A DNA stretch of 64,000 nucleotides, taken from assembly GCA_965205365.1 (NCBI GenBank), contig CBDBGT010000010.1, positions 124,001 through 188,000 on the forward strand, read 5' to 3'. This DNA comes from JALZUR01 sp965205365 (lineage in GTDB: Bacteria; Bdellovibrionota; Bdellovibrionia; Bdellovibrionales; UBA1609). A program made the translations under genes and the position numbers. A model generated the notes under the pieces. It had not been told where the DNA came from and made no database searches. It was given only the letters and a program-made list of their open reading frames with translations. Below, piece after piece: positions 36,293-46,077 of this stretch. Numbering within the stretch: the stretch's first letter is position 1; each line of letters starts with the position of its first letter.

Positions 36293-38453
36293 AGTGTTTC
36301 TCCCAACCAGTACACTGAAGCTTATTGATTTCTTTTAATGAAAGCTTTTTATCTAAGTATTCAAAAACCCCTGTTTCATTTGTCTCACCAAGATCAACTA
36401 CTTTAAAGGAGGATTTTGGAAGTTTAAAATTTTTATCTATTTCTAAAATTACTTGATAAAAACGTTCAGTTTTTAAAAACTTATTTAAAATAGATGAGTT
36501 TAATTTAAAACCTATACCCTCATTTATCATTTGAGACAGCGCATACTGGGGTCCAAATTTACCAACTAGCCTACTAGATTTTATATCTCCATTAAATGAA
36601 AGATCATACAAATAATCACAAAAAGTTTTTATTAAGGTGATATTTAAATCTCCACTACCCCAAGGCTTTTGTTTTTTTAAATCACCGGAATAACCTGACC
36701 AAGTAAAATTTCCACACTCAATCATTATAACTTTAGATCCTGAATGAATAAATTTTGACTTTGGGAGCCTATTGTCTAAATCTGTAAGTTTTTGATCTCT
36801 TAAACCAACCACACATGTTGCAGGTGTTGAAGTAATATTTTCTCCTTGAGTTTCATTATACAAACTCACATTACCAGAAATAATAGGAGTTTTAAAAATC
36901 TGACAAGCCTCACTCATAGCTTTTAAACTGTTTGTAAATTCACTCATAATATTTTCTTTTTGAGGGTTTCCAAAATTTAAGCAGTCCGTTACAGCCCAAG
37001 GTCTAAAGCCTTTAAGTGACAGTTGAATTGCTGGGCTTAAAATAGAGTCTTTGCCACCTAAAATAGGTGATAAATCCATTAACAATGGCCTACAACCTAA
37101 AGCCACCCCTAAAGGTCTACCACTTTCTGGAAGCCTTATAATACCAATGGGACTTAAGCAATCAGAAACTGTTTTAGCCCCTACTCTTTGATCATATTGA
37201 TTATAAATCCACTTTCTTGAACAACCTTGTGGAGAAGAAAAAACCTCTTTAAGGTCTAAAAGCTTAGATTCACCTTTTGTAGAAAGCCATTTAAGCTTAT
37301 GATGGGGCCTATTATACCTTGGAGCTTTGTTAATAATATCAAAAGGACTGACCTGACAAACAAGTTCATTTTTCCAATAAATTTTAATCTTTTTTTCCTT
37401 CCTAACCTCACCAATAACAACAGCATCTAAACCCCATTTGGAAAAAATTTCTTCAACTTTTTTTATATTCTCTTTAGAAACAGTCATTAACATTCTTTCT
37501 TGACTCTCAGATAGCAAAATCTCTTCAGGACTCATATTTTGATCTCTTAAAGGAATTTTTGAAAGGTTAAGGTCTAAGCCTAATCCACCACCTACTGACA
37601 TTTCAAAACTAGCACTAGTGATCCCTGCTGCACCCATATCTTGTACAGATTCAACAAGATTTTTTTTCATAACCTCTAAACAACTTTCAATTAAACACTT
37701 TTCATAAAAAGGATCTCCAATTTGAACAGTTGGCCTTTTAGCCTCACCCCCTTCATCAAAAGACTCACTAGCCATTGAAGCCCCATGAACACCATCTTTA
37801 CCAGTTTTAGCACCAACATAGACCACTTGGCTTCCGGGATTTTTAATTTTTGAAGAAATAATTTTATCATCCTTACCATAATAGCCTAAAGCAAAAGCAT
37901 TCACTAAATTATTTGTATTGTAGGTTTTATTAAATTCAGTCTGTCCTGAAATATTTGAGACTCCAACACAATTTGCATAAAAAGAAATCCCTGAAACAAC
38001 ACCTTCAACAAGAGCTTGTAGTCTTTTAGACCCAGACTCTCCAAAACAAATGTAATTAGCTAAAGCCATAGGCCTTGCTCCCATGGTGAAAATATCTCTT
38101 AAAATCCCGCCAACACCTGTAGCTGCCCCTTGAAAAGGTTCAATAAAACTTGGATGATTATGGCTTTCCATTTTAAACGCCACTCTTTCACCCTGCCCAA
38201 GATCTACAACACCAGCGTTTTCACCGTCGTTAGAAACAACAATTTTAGACTTACTATACAAATTCTTAAGATGATTCTTAGAACTCTTATAACTACAGTG
38301 CTCACTCCATAAAGCTGAAAACAAAGCCCACTCAATTGGCGTCGGTTCTTGATGACCTTTCCCTTGACCTAAAATACTACAAGCCATTGCATACTCATCT
38401 TTACTCAAGCCATAATGCTTTAATTTCTCCTCTAAAGTCATCAAACCACTCAT
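36282..38453 (-). CDS. purL: Phosphoribosylformylglycinamidine synthase, large subunit
   Basis: 723 residues: the small PurL form, which works with separate PurQ (glutaminase) and PurS. ALWSEHCSYKSSKNHLK near residue 46, MESHNHPSFIEPFQGAATGV and ATPATCVVGLRD are family blocks for ATP and FGAR binding. It overlaps purQ by four bases and purF by 11. Confidence 0.96.
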   Translation of the reverse strand: MSGLMTLEEKLKHYGLSKDEYAMACSILGQGKGHQEPTPIEWALFSALWSEHCSYKSSKNHLKNLYSKSKIVVSNDGENAGVVDLGQGERVAFKMESHNHPSFIEPFQGAATGVGGILRDIFTMGARPMALANYICFGESGSKRLQALVEGVVSGISFYANCVGVSNISGQTEFNKTYNTNNLVNAFALGYYGKDDKIISSKIKNPGSQVVYVGAKTGKDGVHGASMASESFDEGGEAKRPTVQIGDPFYEKCLIESCLEVMKKNLVESVQDMGAAGITSASFEMSVGGGLGLDLNLSKIPLRDQNMSPEEILLSESQERMLMTVSKENIKKVEEIFSKWGLDAVVIGEVRKEKKIKIYWKNELVCQVSPFDIINKAPRYNRPHHKLKWLSTKGESKLLDLKEVFSSPQGCSRKWIYNQYDQRVGAKTVSDCLSPIGIIRLPESGRPLGVALGCRPLLMDLSPILGGKDSILSPAIQLSLKGFRPWAVTDCLNFGNPQKENIMSEFTNSLKAMSEACQIFKTPIISGNVSLYNETQGENITSTPATCVVGLRDQKLTDLDNRLPKSKFIHSGSKVIMIECGNFTWSGYSGDLKKQKPWGSGDLNITLIKTFCDYLYDLSFNGDIKSSRLVGKFGPQYALSQMINEGIGFKLNSSILNKFLKTERFYQVILEIDKNFKLPKSSFKVVDLGETNETGVFEYLDKKLSLKEINKLQCTGWEKHFGN

Positions 38454-39094
38454 AAAAATTTCTCCAATAAAAACCTACCTTCATTCCCACCCATCCATTT
38501 GGCTACTGCTCTTTCTGGATGTGGCATTAGACCTGCAATATTTTTTTCCTTATTCAAAACACCTGCTATACTTGAAACAGATCCGTTTGGATTGTCTGTA
38601 TATTTAAACCAAATTTGGTCATTATCCTTTAAGGCTTTAAGCCCTTCTTTTGAAATATAAAAACGCCCCTGACCATGGGCTATGGGCATGGTGTAAGAGC
38701 CTTTTAATGACCATGGATTATTTTTACTCAAAGCCTCTAAGCTTACCCATGTATCAATAAAACTTACCTCCTTATTTCTCATCAAAATTCCCGGCAAAAG
38801 CCCTCTCTCACATAAAACTTGAAATCCGTTACAAATCCCTAAAACTTTTCCTCCAGATTTGGAAAATTTTTCCACAGAATCCATCACTGGCGTTTTAGCA
38901 GCTAAAGCACCACACCTTAAATAATCTCCATAAGAAAATCCACCTGGAATAACAATACCATCAACAAAATCCTCATTAAACTCATCCTCATACCAAAGCC
39001 AAACAGGTTTTAAACCCTTGATTTGAGTTATTCCATTGAAAACATCTTCATCACAATTTGTGCCTAAAAACCTTACTACACCAATTCTTTTCAT
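38450..39094 (-). CDS. purQ: FGAM synthase, glutaminase subunit
   Basis: Class I glutamine amidotransferase domain: oxyanion glycine in GGFSYGDYLRCG, nucleophile Cys in LGICNGFQVL, His/Glu in MPHPERA. It supplies ammonia to PurL. I start at the ATG at 39094 with ggaga upstream; a TTG at 39106 is also in frame. About 214 residues. Confidence 0.95.
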   Translation of the reverse strand: MKRIGVVRFLGTNCDEDVFNGITQIKGLKPVWLWYEDEFNEDFVDGIVIPGGFSYGDYLRCGALAAKTPVMDSVEKFSKSGGKVLGICNGFQVLCERGLLPGILMRNKEVSFIDTWVSLEALSKNNPWSLKGSYTMPIAHGQGRFYISKEGLKALKDNDQIWFKYTDNPNGSVSSIAGVLNKEKNIAGLMPHPERAVAKWMGGNEGRFLLEKFL

Positions 39095-39109
39095 TTCTAT
39101 CTCCAAGCA

Positions 39110-39343
39110 TTAACCCTCAGTTATTGAGATCTCTTCAATTAACGGATTGTACAGCACATACTCAGCCATTTTTAAAATATCAATTTTTGTAGAAGTAGTT
39201 TTAATTTCTATATATTTACCAACCTTGCACTCTTGTAAAGAAAACCCTGCTTTAGACAAAACAAGCTCTGTAGCACGCCCTTGAGAATCTAAAACATCTT
39301 TTTTAGGCATAACTTTAATTCCATATTTAACCCTCTTACTCAT
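39110..39343 (-). CDS. purS: FGAM synthase, PurS subunit
   Basis: 77 residues starting at the ATG at 39343 (ggtgg upstream). KVMPKKDVLDSQGRATELVL matches the short PurS fold that bridges PurQ and PurL in organisms with small PurL. It lies between purC and purQ, two bases after the purC stop. Confidence 0.93.
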   Translation of the reverse strand: MSKRVKYGIKVMPKKDVLDSQGRATELVLSKAGFSLQECKVGKYIEIKTTSTKIDILKMAEYVLYNPLIEEISITEG

Positions 39344-39345
39344 AT

Positions 39346-40065
39346 TCAAACCACCTTTTCTAATTTCTCTAAAATAATTTTATAAGACTCTAAAACCTTG
39401 CCCATATCTTTTCTAAATCTATCCTTATCTAATACTTCTTTTGTCTCTAAACTCAAAAGCCGACAAGAGTCAGGAGAAATTTCATCTGCTAACAAAAGCT
39501 GTCCTTTTATATCTAAACCAAATTCAATTTTAAAATCTATAAGATCCACCCCTGCCCTAAAAAACAAATCTTTTAAAATTCCATTTATCTTTAAAGATTC
39601 TAATTTAATTGCCTCATATATTTTATCACTACATAAATCCAGTGCTCTTATGTGCTGGTATGTAATAAGAGGATCTCCTAATTCATCTTTTTTATAAAAA
39701 ACCTCAAACATTGGCTTTTTAAATTCAAAGCTAGATTCAATACCTAAACGCTTTAAAATAGATCCTGCTGCTTTATTTCTAATAATCACTTCTAAAGGAA
39801 TAATCTTAACTTTTTTTACAAAAACCTCTGTATCTGAAACCTGTTTAATTAAATGAGTTTTAATTCCATTTTTAATTAAATGAGAAAAAACCAATTGACT
39901 AATTTTTAAGTTAATTTGACCTTTACCCTTAAAAAATCCTTTTTTCTTTGCATTAAATGCTGTTAAATCATCTTTAAACTCAATTAAAATCACTCCATCA
40001 TCATTTGTGGAGTAAAGTTTTTTTGCCTTTCCCTCATATATAAAATTTTTTTTTTCAAAATTCAT
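39346..40065 (-). CDS. purC: SAICAR synthetase
   Basis: 239 residues, ATP-dependent ligation of aspartate to CAIR. YEGKAKKLYSTNDDGVILIE at the N-terminus, PLEVIIRNKAAGS, LIDFKIEFG and DEISPDSCRL are the standard motifs. Twelve bases after purB. Confidence 0.95.
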   Translation of the reverse strand: MNFEKKNFIYEGKAKKLYSTNDDGVILIEFKDDLTAFNAKKKGFFKGKGQINLKISQLVFSHLIKNGIKTHLIKQVSDTEVFVKKVKIIPLEVIIRNKAAGSILKRLGIESSFEFKKPMFEVFYKKDELGDPLITYQHIRALDLCSDKIYEAIKLESLKINGILKDLFFRAGVDLIDFKIEFGLDIKGQLLLADEISPDSCRLLSLETKEVLDKDRFRKDMGKVLESYKIILEKLEKVV

Positions 40066-40077
40066 ATCTAAAGCCCT

Positions 40078-41385
40078 TTATTTTAATCTCTTGCTTTTAG
40101 GTAAAACCCTATTGATTATTTTTTTAATATTTTTTACATGTCTTTTACCTGAAAAAAGCTCTTCAAGATTTTGTTTGGAAATTCTTTTGGAAATTTCTTT
40201 GTGGTTTAAAATTTCATCTTGATAAAGATTGCCTTCTTTTAAACCATGAGCTACACTTTGAACCCACTTATATGCTTGTTCTCTTTTAACCCCTGAATCT
40301 ATAAGATCTAAAAGAATATGAGATGAGTAAATTTGCCCACCTAATAAGCTTAAGTTTTTTAACATTTTTTCTTTATCCACATACAAATTACTTAAAATCT
40401 TACCAAGTCGCACTAAACCATAATGAAGTACTGTTAATGCATCTGGAAAAATAACTCTCTCCACTGATGAATGTGATATATCTCTTTCATGCCATAGTGC
40501 TACGTTCTGCTCTGCTGCCATACTATAAGACCTTAAAAGCCTTGCCACCCCGGTTAAATTCTCTGCACCAATGGGGTTTTTTTTATGAGGCATAGCGCTT
40601 GAACCTTTTTGCCCTTTTAAAAATTTCTCCATAACTTCTGAAACTTCAGTTCTTTGAAGGTGCCTAAGTTCAATAGAGAATCTTTCTATAAAAGCACCTG
40701 TTAAAGATAACGCTTGCATAAAATAAGCATGACGATCTCTTGGAATAACTTGAGTTGCAATATCTTCTGATTTTAAGCCTAAGCTTTTACACACTTCTTT
40801 TTCAATATTAGGCTTAAGAAAAGAGTAGGTTCCAACAACTCCTGAAATTTGACCAACTAAACACTCATCAAAAGCTTTATTTAACCTTTCTTTATTTCTA
40901 TAAAGTTCAGCTAAAAAACCAGTTATTTTAAAACCAAACGTTGTTGGTTCAGCATGTATTCCATGAGTACGCCCTACACATAAAGTTGTATAATGCTCCT
41001 GAATTAAAAAAATCATTACAGCTTCTAAGTCATTTAAAGCTTTAAATAAAATTAATTTTGATTCTTTAATTTGAATAGCAAAAGCTGTATCAAGAACATC
41101 AGACGATGTAAGTCCGTAATGAATATACTTTCCAGAAGCTCCAACATTTTCAGCTAAATTAGTCACAAAAGCTACAACATCATGCTTAACTCTAGCCTCA
41201 AGCTCTTTTATACGATGAATACTAAATTTAGATTTTTTCTTAATATCTAGGGCTGCTTTATTGGGAATAATTTTATGCTTAGCTTGTGCTTGAGCAACAG
41301 CAACCTCTACTTTTCTTAAAGCTTCCCATTTATTCTCTTCACTCCAAATATTTGCCATCTCAGGATGACTATAACGAGAAATCAT
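40078..41385 (-). CDS. purB: Adenylosuccinate lyase
   Basis: 435 residues; cleaves SAICAR and adenylosuccinate. Fumarase/aspartase signature SSAMPHKKNPIGAENL holds the mobile catalytic loop; TSSDVLDTA and GRTHGIHAEPTTFG contain the other active-site residues. It starts directly after the stop of the unknown gene upstream. Confidence 0.95.
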   Translation of the reverse strand: MISRYSHPEMANIWSEENKWEALRKVEVAVAQAQAKHKIIPNKAALDIKKKSKFSIHRIKELEARVKHDVVAFVTNLAENVGASGKYIHYGLTSSDVLDTAFAIQIKESKLILFKALNDLEAVMIFLIQEHYTTLCVGRTHGIHAEPTTFGFKITGFLAELYRNKERLNKAFDECLVGQISGVVGTYSFLKPNIEKEVCKSLGLKSEDIATQVIPRDRHAYFMQALSLTGAFIERFSIELRHLQRTEVSEVMEKFLKGQKGSSAMPHKKNPIGAENLTGVARLLRSYSMAAEQNVALWHERDISHSSVERVIFPDALTVLHYGLVRLGKILSNLYVDKEKMLKNLSLLGGQIYSSHILLDLIDSGVKREQAYKWVQSVAHGLKEGNLYQDEILNHKEISKRISKQNLEELFSGKRHVKNIKKIINRVLPKSKRLK

Positions 41386-42474
41386 TTACTTTACCCCTTT
41401 ATCATAAATAGCCTGCACTAAGTTATACTGATACTTATATATTAAGTTCATACTGTAACCTCTCCACTCTACTGGTGAATTCCAAGTGTAATTTGTATCA
41501 TTTAAAAAGCCCTTCTCATCACTAACTGGAAACAATGTTTTTAATGAACCTTCGAGATTGTCACTCTGTTTAGAGGTAAACTCTACAAATTTAAATTTAG
41601 ATTGTAAAAAATCATGGATTTTTTCAGTAGATTCTGTTTTGACTTTTTTATTATAAACTTCCTCTAAAGTCCAAATATCTAAATAATTATTCTGCCTACC
41701 TTTAATACTGATTATAAAATTTTCTTCCTTCCAAGGTTTAAATGGAGAGTCTAGCCAAATAAACCATACTGGAAGAGCTTCAAGATTTTTAGATTTATAA
41801 AAAAATCTTTTCCTATGCCAGCCTAGAAAATTTTTTATATTGTTTTTTTTATTTGATGTTAAAATCTTTAATTCAAGAGTAGTTAAGCTCATTATCCAAT
41901 CATTAGAATTTTCTTTAATTTCTAATAAAATTTTAAAAAGATCCTCATTTGAGACCAGTTCTACTTTAACACCGTGTTTTCTTAAAAGCTCTAAGCTTTT
42001 TAAATAAGTCTTTTTTTCTGATCTACGTAAGTAAAGTTCAGATTTTAAATTAAAACCCTCTTCTTCTTTAGACCATAATAAGGCTTTTTTAAATGATGAT
42101 TTTGAAAAAGATTTTAAAAAATCATTAAACCAAAAGCTTTTATTTTCTAAAGCTTTTTCCTCAAATTCATTTTTAAAGCCCTCTAACACAGCTTGTCTAT
42201 TTAAAGCATCCCAAGATAAATTCCCCGATGGGGTAGACAAACAAAATCCTGTTTTTAAAGGACAGATAGTATCATCAGTTTTAGTAAGGTTTACAAAATC
42301 TTCTGGAGAATGAAGTGTTATAGAAAATGGGAAAGGACCATCAATATCTTCAGGATCAGACCAATCTAAATGACTAGTAAGTTCAATTAGTGAAACTTCA
42401 ACACCTAAAGACTTTAAACGCCTCGCTAGCCAATGAGAACGCCACCCTATGGAAAGAATATTCACTTTATTCAT
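41386..42474 (-). CDS. Unknown protein inside the purine operon
   Basis: About 362 residues from the ATG at 42474, which overlaps the purN stop by eight bases; a start at 42534 would lie deep in purN. The N-terminus, VNILSIGWRSHWLARRLKSLGVEVSLIEL, broken here as VNILSIGWRSHWLARRLKSL and GVEVSLIEL, looks like a Rossmann beta-alpha-beta with a degenerate nucleotide loop. No cofactor family is certain. Tightly packed between purN and purB, so it is co-expressed with purine synthesis. Confidence 0.7.
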   Translation of the reverse strand: MNKVNILSIGWRSHWLARRLKSLGVEVSLIELTSHLDWSDPEDIDGPFPFSITLHSPEDFVNLTKTDDTICPLKTGFCLSTPSGNLSWDALNRQAVLEGFKNEFEEKALENKSFWFNDFLKSFSKSSFKKALLWSKEEEGFNLKSELYLRRSEKKTYLKSLELLRKHGVKVELVSNEDLFKILLEIKENSNDWIMSLTTLELKILTSNKKNNIKNFLGWHRKRFFYKSKNLEALPVWFIWLDSPFKPWKEENFIISIKGRQNNYLDIWTLEEVYNKKVKTESTEKIHDFLQSKFKFVEFTSKQSDNLEGSLKTLFPVSDEKGFLNDTNYTWNSPVEWRGYSMNLIYKYQYNLVQAIYDKGVK

Positions 42475-43009
42475 ATAAACCTCTAGTTTTTTCAATATAT
42501 TTAAAAATAAGCCTTTGCTCAAAGTGGTGCACACGCTCTACAAAACCTTTAAAATCAAAACTTCCAACTATGACTTTTTGGAGTAGTATAGCACCTTCAT
42601 CTATTTCAGCAATAACCTTATGCAAAGTACAACCTCTTGCCATATTAGCTTCATACGATCTTTTAATGGCATTTAAGCCTGAAAAATTAGGCAAGATTGA
42701 GGGATGTAGATTAATACATTCTGCCTTAACTACTTTTAAAAAAATCTCAGGTATAATTCTCATAAATCCTAAAAGAAAAACTCTCTTTATTTTAAGAGTA
42801 TTAATTTTATTTGAAAACTCTACCCAGTCTAAAGAATTTTTCAAAGACACTACTTCTGCCTTAAAGCCCCTTCTTTGAGCCCACACTAAACCCTCACAGT
42901 TTTTATTAGCAAATACATAAAAAGTAGCTTTTGGGTAGGCATCTAAAAGGGCTTTAAGGTTTGAGCCCTTTCCTGATATAAATACACCTTGTCTTACACT
43001 TTTAAACAC
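42467..43009 (-). CDS. purN: Phosphoribosylglycinamide formyltransferase (folate-dependent)
   Basis: 180 residues, slightly short. ISGKGSNLKALLDAYP binds the phosphate, NLHPSILPNFSGLNA gives the catalytic Asn and His, and CTLHKVIAEIDEGAILLQ contains the catalytic Asp. Transfers formyl from 10-formyl-THF to GAR. First gene after the exported-protein array, which separates it from purM. Confidence 0.93.
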   Translation of the reverse strand: MFKSVRQGVFISGKGSNLKALLDAYPKATFYVFANKNCEGLVWAQRRGFKAEVVSLKNSLDWVEFSNKINTLKIKRVFLLGFMRIIPEIFLKVVKAECINLHPSILPNFSGLNAIKRSYEANMARGCTLHKVIAEIDEGAILLQKVIVGSFDFKGFVERVHHFEQRLIFKYIEKTRGLYE

Positions 43010-43430
43010 TCTTTTAAATCATCCTCATATAAAAGGCTATCTGAGCAAATAGTAAAATCAAGCCAAAGAACAAAATTTTATTAACTAAGTTTCCTTTACT
43101 ATAAACCTCAACACATCTAGATAGTACCTTAAGTAGGTAAGAATAAAAGCACCTTAACCTTGCCCCAATAATTTACATCTTTATGAAATTTTAATCTAAA
43201 GCCGTTTAACCTTATGAGAGACTTAAAATATTAACCCACACTCTTTATTTCTTTTTTTTTACTCCTGTAACTTAAATAACCACTTAGCTAATTGTTCATA
43301 CAACTTTTATCCTTATATTCTAATGAAAATAGCCAAACCTATGCTTAAAAATACAGCATTTTTAGTCAATATTGTTTTTAATTATGTTTTTAAGGTATTT
43401 TTTAATTTTAAAGTTAGATTGTTGAAATCT
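43010..43430. other. Gene-free stretch before the exported-protein array
   Basis: About 420 AT-rich bases between purN and the first repeat unit. No open frame of note and no RNA gene seen. It must contain the purN promoter if purN is not read from purM. Confidence 0.4.
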
Positions 43431-43523
43431 TTTCAAAAGTAATTTTTCAACTAGATATTCCAAAGTAAATTGTGTACGTTCCGCCCTGAGATAATCGAAA
43501 CAACAAACCAATGGAGGTGTAAA

Positions 43524-43868
43524 ATGAAATCGATTTTATCCGTACTAATGTCCGTAGCTCTACTTTCTACTTCTGTGGCTCTTGCCACACCTGAAAAAGA
43601 AGTTTTCAGTAGAACTGAAATAATCAACATGCTCAATGAGGCAAAAAGTGACACTGTAAACACAGTTCAATTAGACCTTATTGATCAAGCTATTTTAAAA
43701 GTTGAAGTAGCATCAAACCAAGAGCTTGAAGAACTCAACACAGCTCTTTTGCAAAACACAGAAGTAGCTTATTATTATAGTGATTATAGTGTTGCTGGTA
43801 TTTGCAATACTCCTATTACAGCAACAGTTTGTATAGCTTTAATAGTTGCAATAGCTGTTTCTTTATAA
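43524..43868 (+). CDS. Small exported protein, copy 1
   Basis: 114 residues from the ATG at 43524 (ggaggtg seven bases upstream). Signal peptide: MKSILSVLMSVALLSTSVALA. The mature part starts TPEKEVFSRTEIINMLNEA, an acidic amphipathic helix region up to about residue 80. A short variable segment (YYYSDYSVAGI) follows, then CNTPITATVC with two cysteines eight apart, and a hydrophobic tail IALIVAIAVSL at the very end. The tail could insert in a membrane. No family is recognised. Nearly identical to copy 3. Confidence 0.82.
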   Translation: MKSILSVLMSVALLSTSVALATPEKEVFSRTEIINMLNEAKSDTVNTVQLDLIDQAILKVEVASNQELEELNTALLQNTEVAYYYSDYSVAGICNTPITATVCIALIVAIAVSL

Positions 43869-43904
43869 AATTCTCTTAATAAGAGTAATTTGAAACAAGA
43901 AAAG

Positions 43905-43936
43905 AGATAAAGAGATAATCTTTATCTTTTTTTTTA
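43905..43936 (+). terminator. Terminator of exported-protein copy 1
   Basis: agataaag / ctttatct stem with a 7-base loop followed by a T-run. The same structure follows copies 2 (44461) and 3 (46046), so each gene is its own transcription unit. Confidence 0.8.
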
Positions 43937-44082
43937 TTGTAAATAATACTAGTTAATTTTACATCCAATGGGTTAAATTCTTAAAAAAATTTCAAAAGTA
44001 ATTTTTCAACTAGATATTCCAAAGTAAATTGTGTACGTTCCGCCCTGAGATAATCGAAACAACAAACCAATGGAGGTGTAAA

Positions 44083-44424
44083 ATGAAATCGATTTTATCC
44101 GTACTAATGTCCGTAGCTCTACTTTCTACTTCTGTGGCTCTTGCCACACCTGAAAAAGAAGTTTTCAGTAGAACTGAAATAATCAACATACTCAATGAGG
44201 CAAAAAGTGATACTGTAAACACAGTTCAATTAGACCTTATTGATCAAGCTATTTCAAAAGTTGAAGTAGCTTCAAACCAAGAGCTTGAAGAACTTAACAC
44301 AGCTCTTTTGCAAAACATGGAAGTGGCTGGCTCAGAAAGCCGCCCCAGTGGTCTTTTCTGCAATACCCCTATTACAGCAACAGTTTGTATAGCTTTAATA
44401 GTTGCAATAGCTGTTTCTTTATAA
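44083..44424 (+). CDS. Small exported protein, copy 2 (different variable segment)
   Basis: 113 residues, same signal peptide, helix region and CNTPITATVC tail as copy 1. The segment between EVA and CNT is GSESRPSGLF instead of YYYSDYSVAGI. Other changes are few (ML to IL, L to S before KVEVAS, T to M before EVA). The DNA around the swapped segment is otherwise close to identical to copy 1, so change is concentrated there. Confidence 0.82.
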   Translation: MKSILSVLMSVALLSTSVALATPEKEVFSRTEIINILNEAKSDTVNTVQLDLIDQAISKVEVASNQELEELNTALLQNMEVAGSESRPSGLFCNTPITATVCIALIVAIAVSL

Positions 44425-44460
44425 AATTCTCTTAATAAGAGTAATTTGAAACAAGAAAAG

Positions 44461-44492
44461 AGATAAAGAGATAATCTTTATCTTTTTTTTTA
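44461..44492 (+). terminator. Terminator of exported-protein copy 2
   Basis: Same stem-loop and T-run as after copy 1. Confidence 0.8.
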
Positions 44493-44511
44493 TTGTAAAT
44501 AATACTAGTTA

Positions 44512-45531
44512 ACCCGAGTTCGGACTTTCTAAACCTACTGAAGCAGCCTTTCTTCAAGTACTTGAAGTCTAATAGAGGGTTTTCTTGGACGCAAACAGTA
44601 CGCCGTTAGTGCCGAAAGTAAATTTACCACAAAGTTTTTTGGGCTTCGGTGTCTTGAGTGTTCAAGATGAAATTCCTCCTTTAAAATCCCAAAAGCAGTT
44701 TCAACAATGTACCTTTTCCTCAGGAGTAGTTTATCAAAAAGAGGAACAAACTTATTTTTCATATTGGATTTAAGATTTGTTATGACTTGAACCCCTTTAC
44801 TCATCAATTTTTCAAATAGCTTTTGGGATATATATCCTTTGTCTCCAAACAATTTTCCAAAAATATTCTCAGCTAAACCCTCTACAGGCTTTGTATCATG
44901 AACATTTCCTGGGGTTATGGTAAAACTTAAGAGCTCCCCTTTGTGAGAAATTACTATGTGAACTTTAAAACCAAAGAACCAGCCCATTGTTGATTTCCCA
45001 CGTTTTGCAAGTCCTTTAAAGGTTTTGTGACGACCGATTCTTTTGTTATTACAAACAACAATGGGACTGGAGTCTACAACAGATATTCCTGTGCAAATAT
45101 TTGATTGCATAAGTGAGTGTAAAAAAATAAGAATTTGAGGTGCTGAAGATTTTTTAAGTTCTACAAACCTATTGTAGGACAAGAGTTTTGGGAAATAAGG
45201 TTTTAGAAATTTTTGAACATAACCTGTATAGAAAGCTTTAAAATTTCTGAAGCCGGAAAATTGGAATAATAAACAGATGGTGATGACTTCAGACTCAGAT
45301 AACGCAGATGGAAAACCTCTCTTTCTTTTGCTGGGTATGAGTTTGGACTGTTCTTTGTTTAACCCTAAAATAAAGTCGTCAACAAGAGTAAAAACTTCTA
45401 TAATTTGATTTTCTTCGATCATTCCCGGCTCCTTTTTGCAGATCAGTAAAAAACAACTAAATCTTACAAAAGGCTGGGATGATCTTTTATTTATCCAGCA
45501 CTTAGGTCCTGAAAAAAGTTCGAACTCGGGT
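44512..45531 (-). mobile_element. IS982-family element G, intact
   Basis: 1,020 bp, ends acccgagttcggac and gttcgaactcgggt, with an exact 6-bp duplication tagtta on each side (44506-44511, 45532-45537). The joined flanks reproduce exactly the sequence after copy 1 (actagttaattttac), so the insertion site is certain. This is the only copy in the window with an uninterrupted transposase and is the likely source of activity for the defective relatives. Confidence 0.95.
44535..45422 (-). CDS. IS982-family transposase, intact
   Basis: 295 residues. LSESEVITICLLFQFSGFRN near the N-terminus, then DDE blocks GISVVDSSPIVVC, LFGDKGYISQKLFEKL, and KRYIVETAFGILKEEF with HSRHRS near the end: the IS982 group pattern. 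A tga-free frame with ATG at 45422 and ggag upstream. Other copies in the window can be aligned to it. Confidence 0.95.
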   Translation of the reverse strand: MIEENQIIEVFTLVDDFILGLNKEQSKLIPSKRKRGFPSALSESEVITICLLFQFSGFRNFKAFYTGYVQKFLKPYFPKLLSYNRFVELKKSSAPQILIFLHSLMQSNICTGISVVDSSPIVVCNNKRIGRHKTFKGLAKRGKSTMGWFFGFKVHIVISHKGELLSFTITPGNVHDTKPVEGLAENIFGKLFGDKGYISQKLFEKLMSKGVQVITNLKSNMKNKFVPLFDKLLLRKRYIVETAFGILKEEFHLEHSRHRSPKNFVVNLLSALTAYCLRPRKPSIRLQVLEERLLQ

Positions 45532-45664
45532 TAGTTAATTTTACATCCAATGGGTTAAATTCTTAAAAAAATTTCAAAAGTAATTTTTCAACTAGATATT
45601 CCAAAGTAAATTGTGTACGTTCCGCCCTGAGATAATCGAAACAACAAACCAATGGAGGTGTAAA

Positions 45665-46009
45665 ATGAAATCGATTTTATCCGTACTAATGTCCGTAGCT
45701 CTACTTTCTACTTCTGTGGCTCTTGCCACACCTGAAAAAGAAGTTTTCAGTAGAACTGAAATAATCAACATGCTCAATGAGGCAAAAAGTGACACTGTAA
45801 ACACAGTTCAATTAGACCTTATTGATCAAGCTATTTTAAAAGTTGAAGTAGCATCAAACCAAGAGCTTGAAGAACTCAACACAGCTCTTTTGCAAAACAC
45901 AGAAGTAGCTTATTATTATAGTGATTATAGTGTTGCTGGTATTTGCAATACTCCTATTACAGCAACAGTTTGTATAGCTTTAATAATTGCAATAGCTGTT
46001 TCTTTATAA
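45665..46009 (+). CDS. Small exported protein, copy 3
   Basis: 114 residues, identical to copy 1 except Val to Ile in the hydrophobic tail (ALIIAIAVSL). Same leader and ribosome site. The near identity of copies 1 and 3, with a divergent copy 2 between them, suggests gene conversion or recent unit duplication. Confidence 0.82.
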   Translation: MKSILSVLMSVALLSTSVALATPEKEVFSRTEIINMLNEAKSDTVNTVQLDLIDQAILKVEVASNQELEELNTALLQNTEVAYYYSDYSVAGICNTPITATVCIALIIAIAVSL

Positions 46010-46045
46010 AATTCTCTTAATAAGAGTAATTTGAAACAAGAAAAG

Positions 46046-46077
46046 AGATAAAGAGATAATCTTTATCTTTTTTTTTA
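46046..46077 (+). terminator. Terminator of exported-protein copy 3
   Basis: Same stem-loop and T-run as after copies 1 and 2. Confidence 0.8.

Noticed and set aside
42390..42878. 162-codon plus-strand frame opposite purN
   Set aside because: purN is certain from its motifs and operon place; this frame is its shadow.
43451..43663. 70-codon minus-strand frame found three times (also 44010 and 45592)
   Set aside because: It is antisense to each exported-protein copy; its conservation comes from the repeat itself, and it has no ribosome site.
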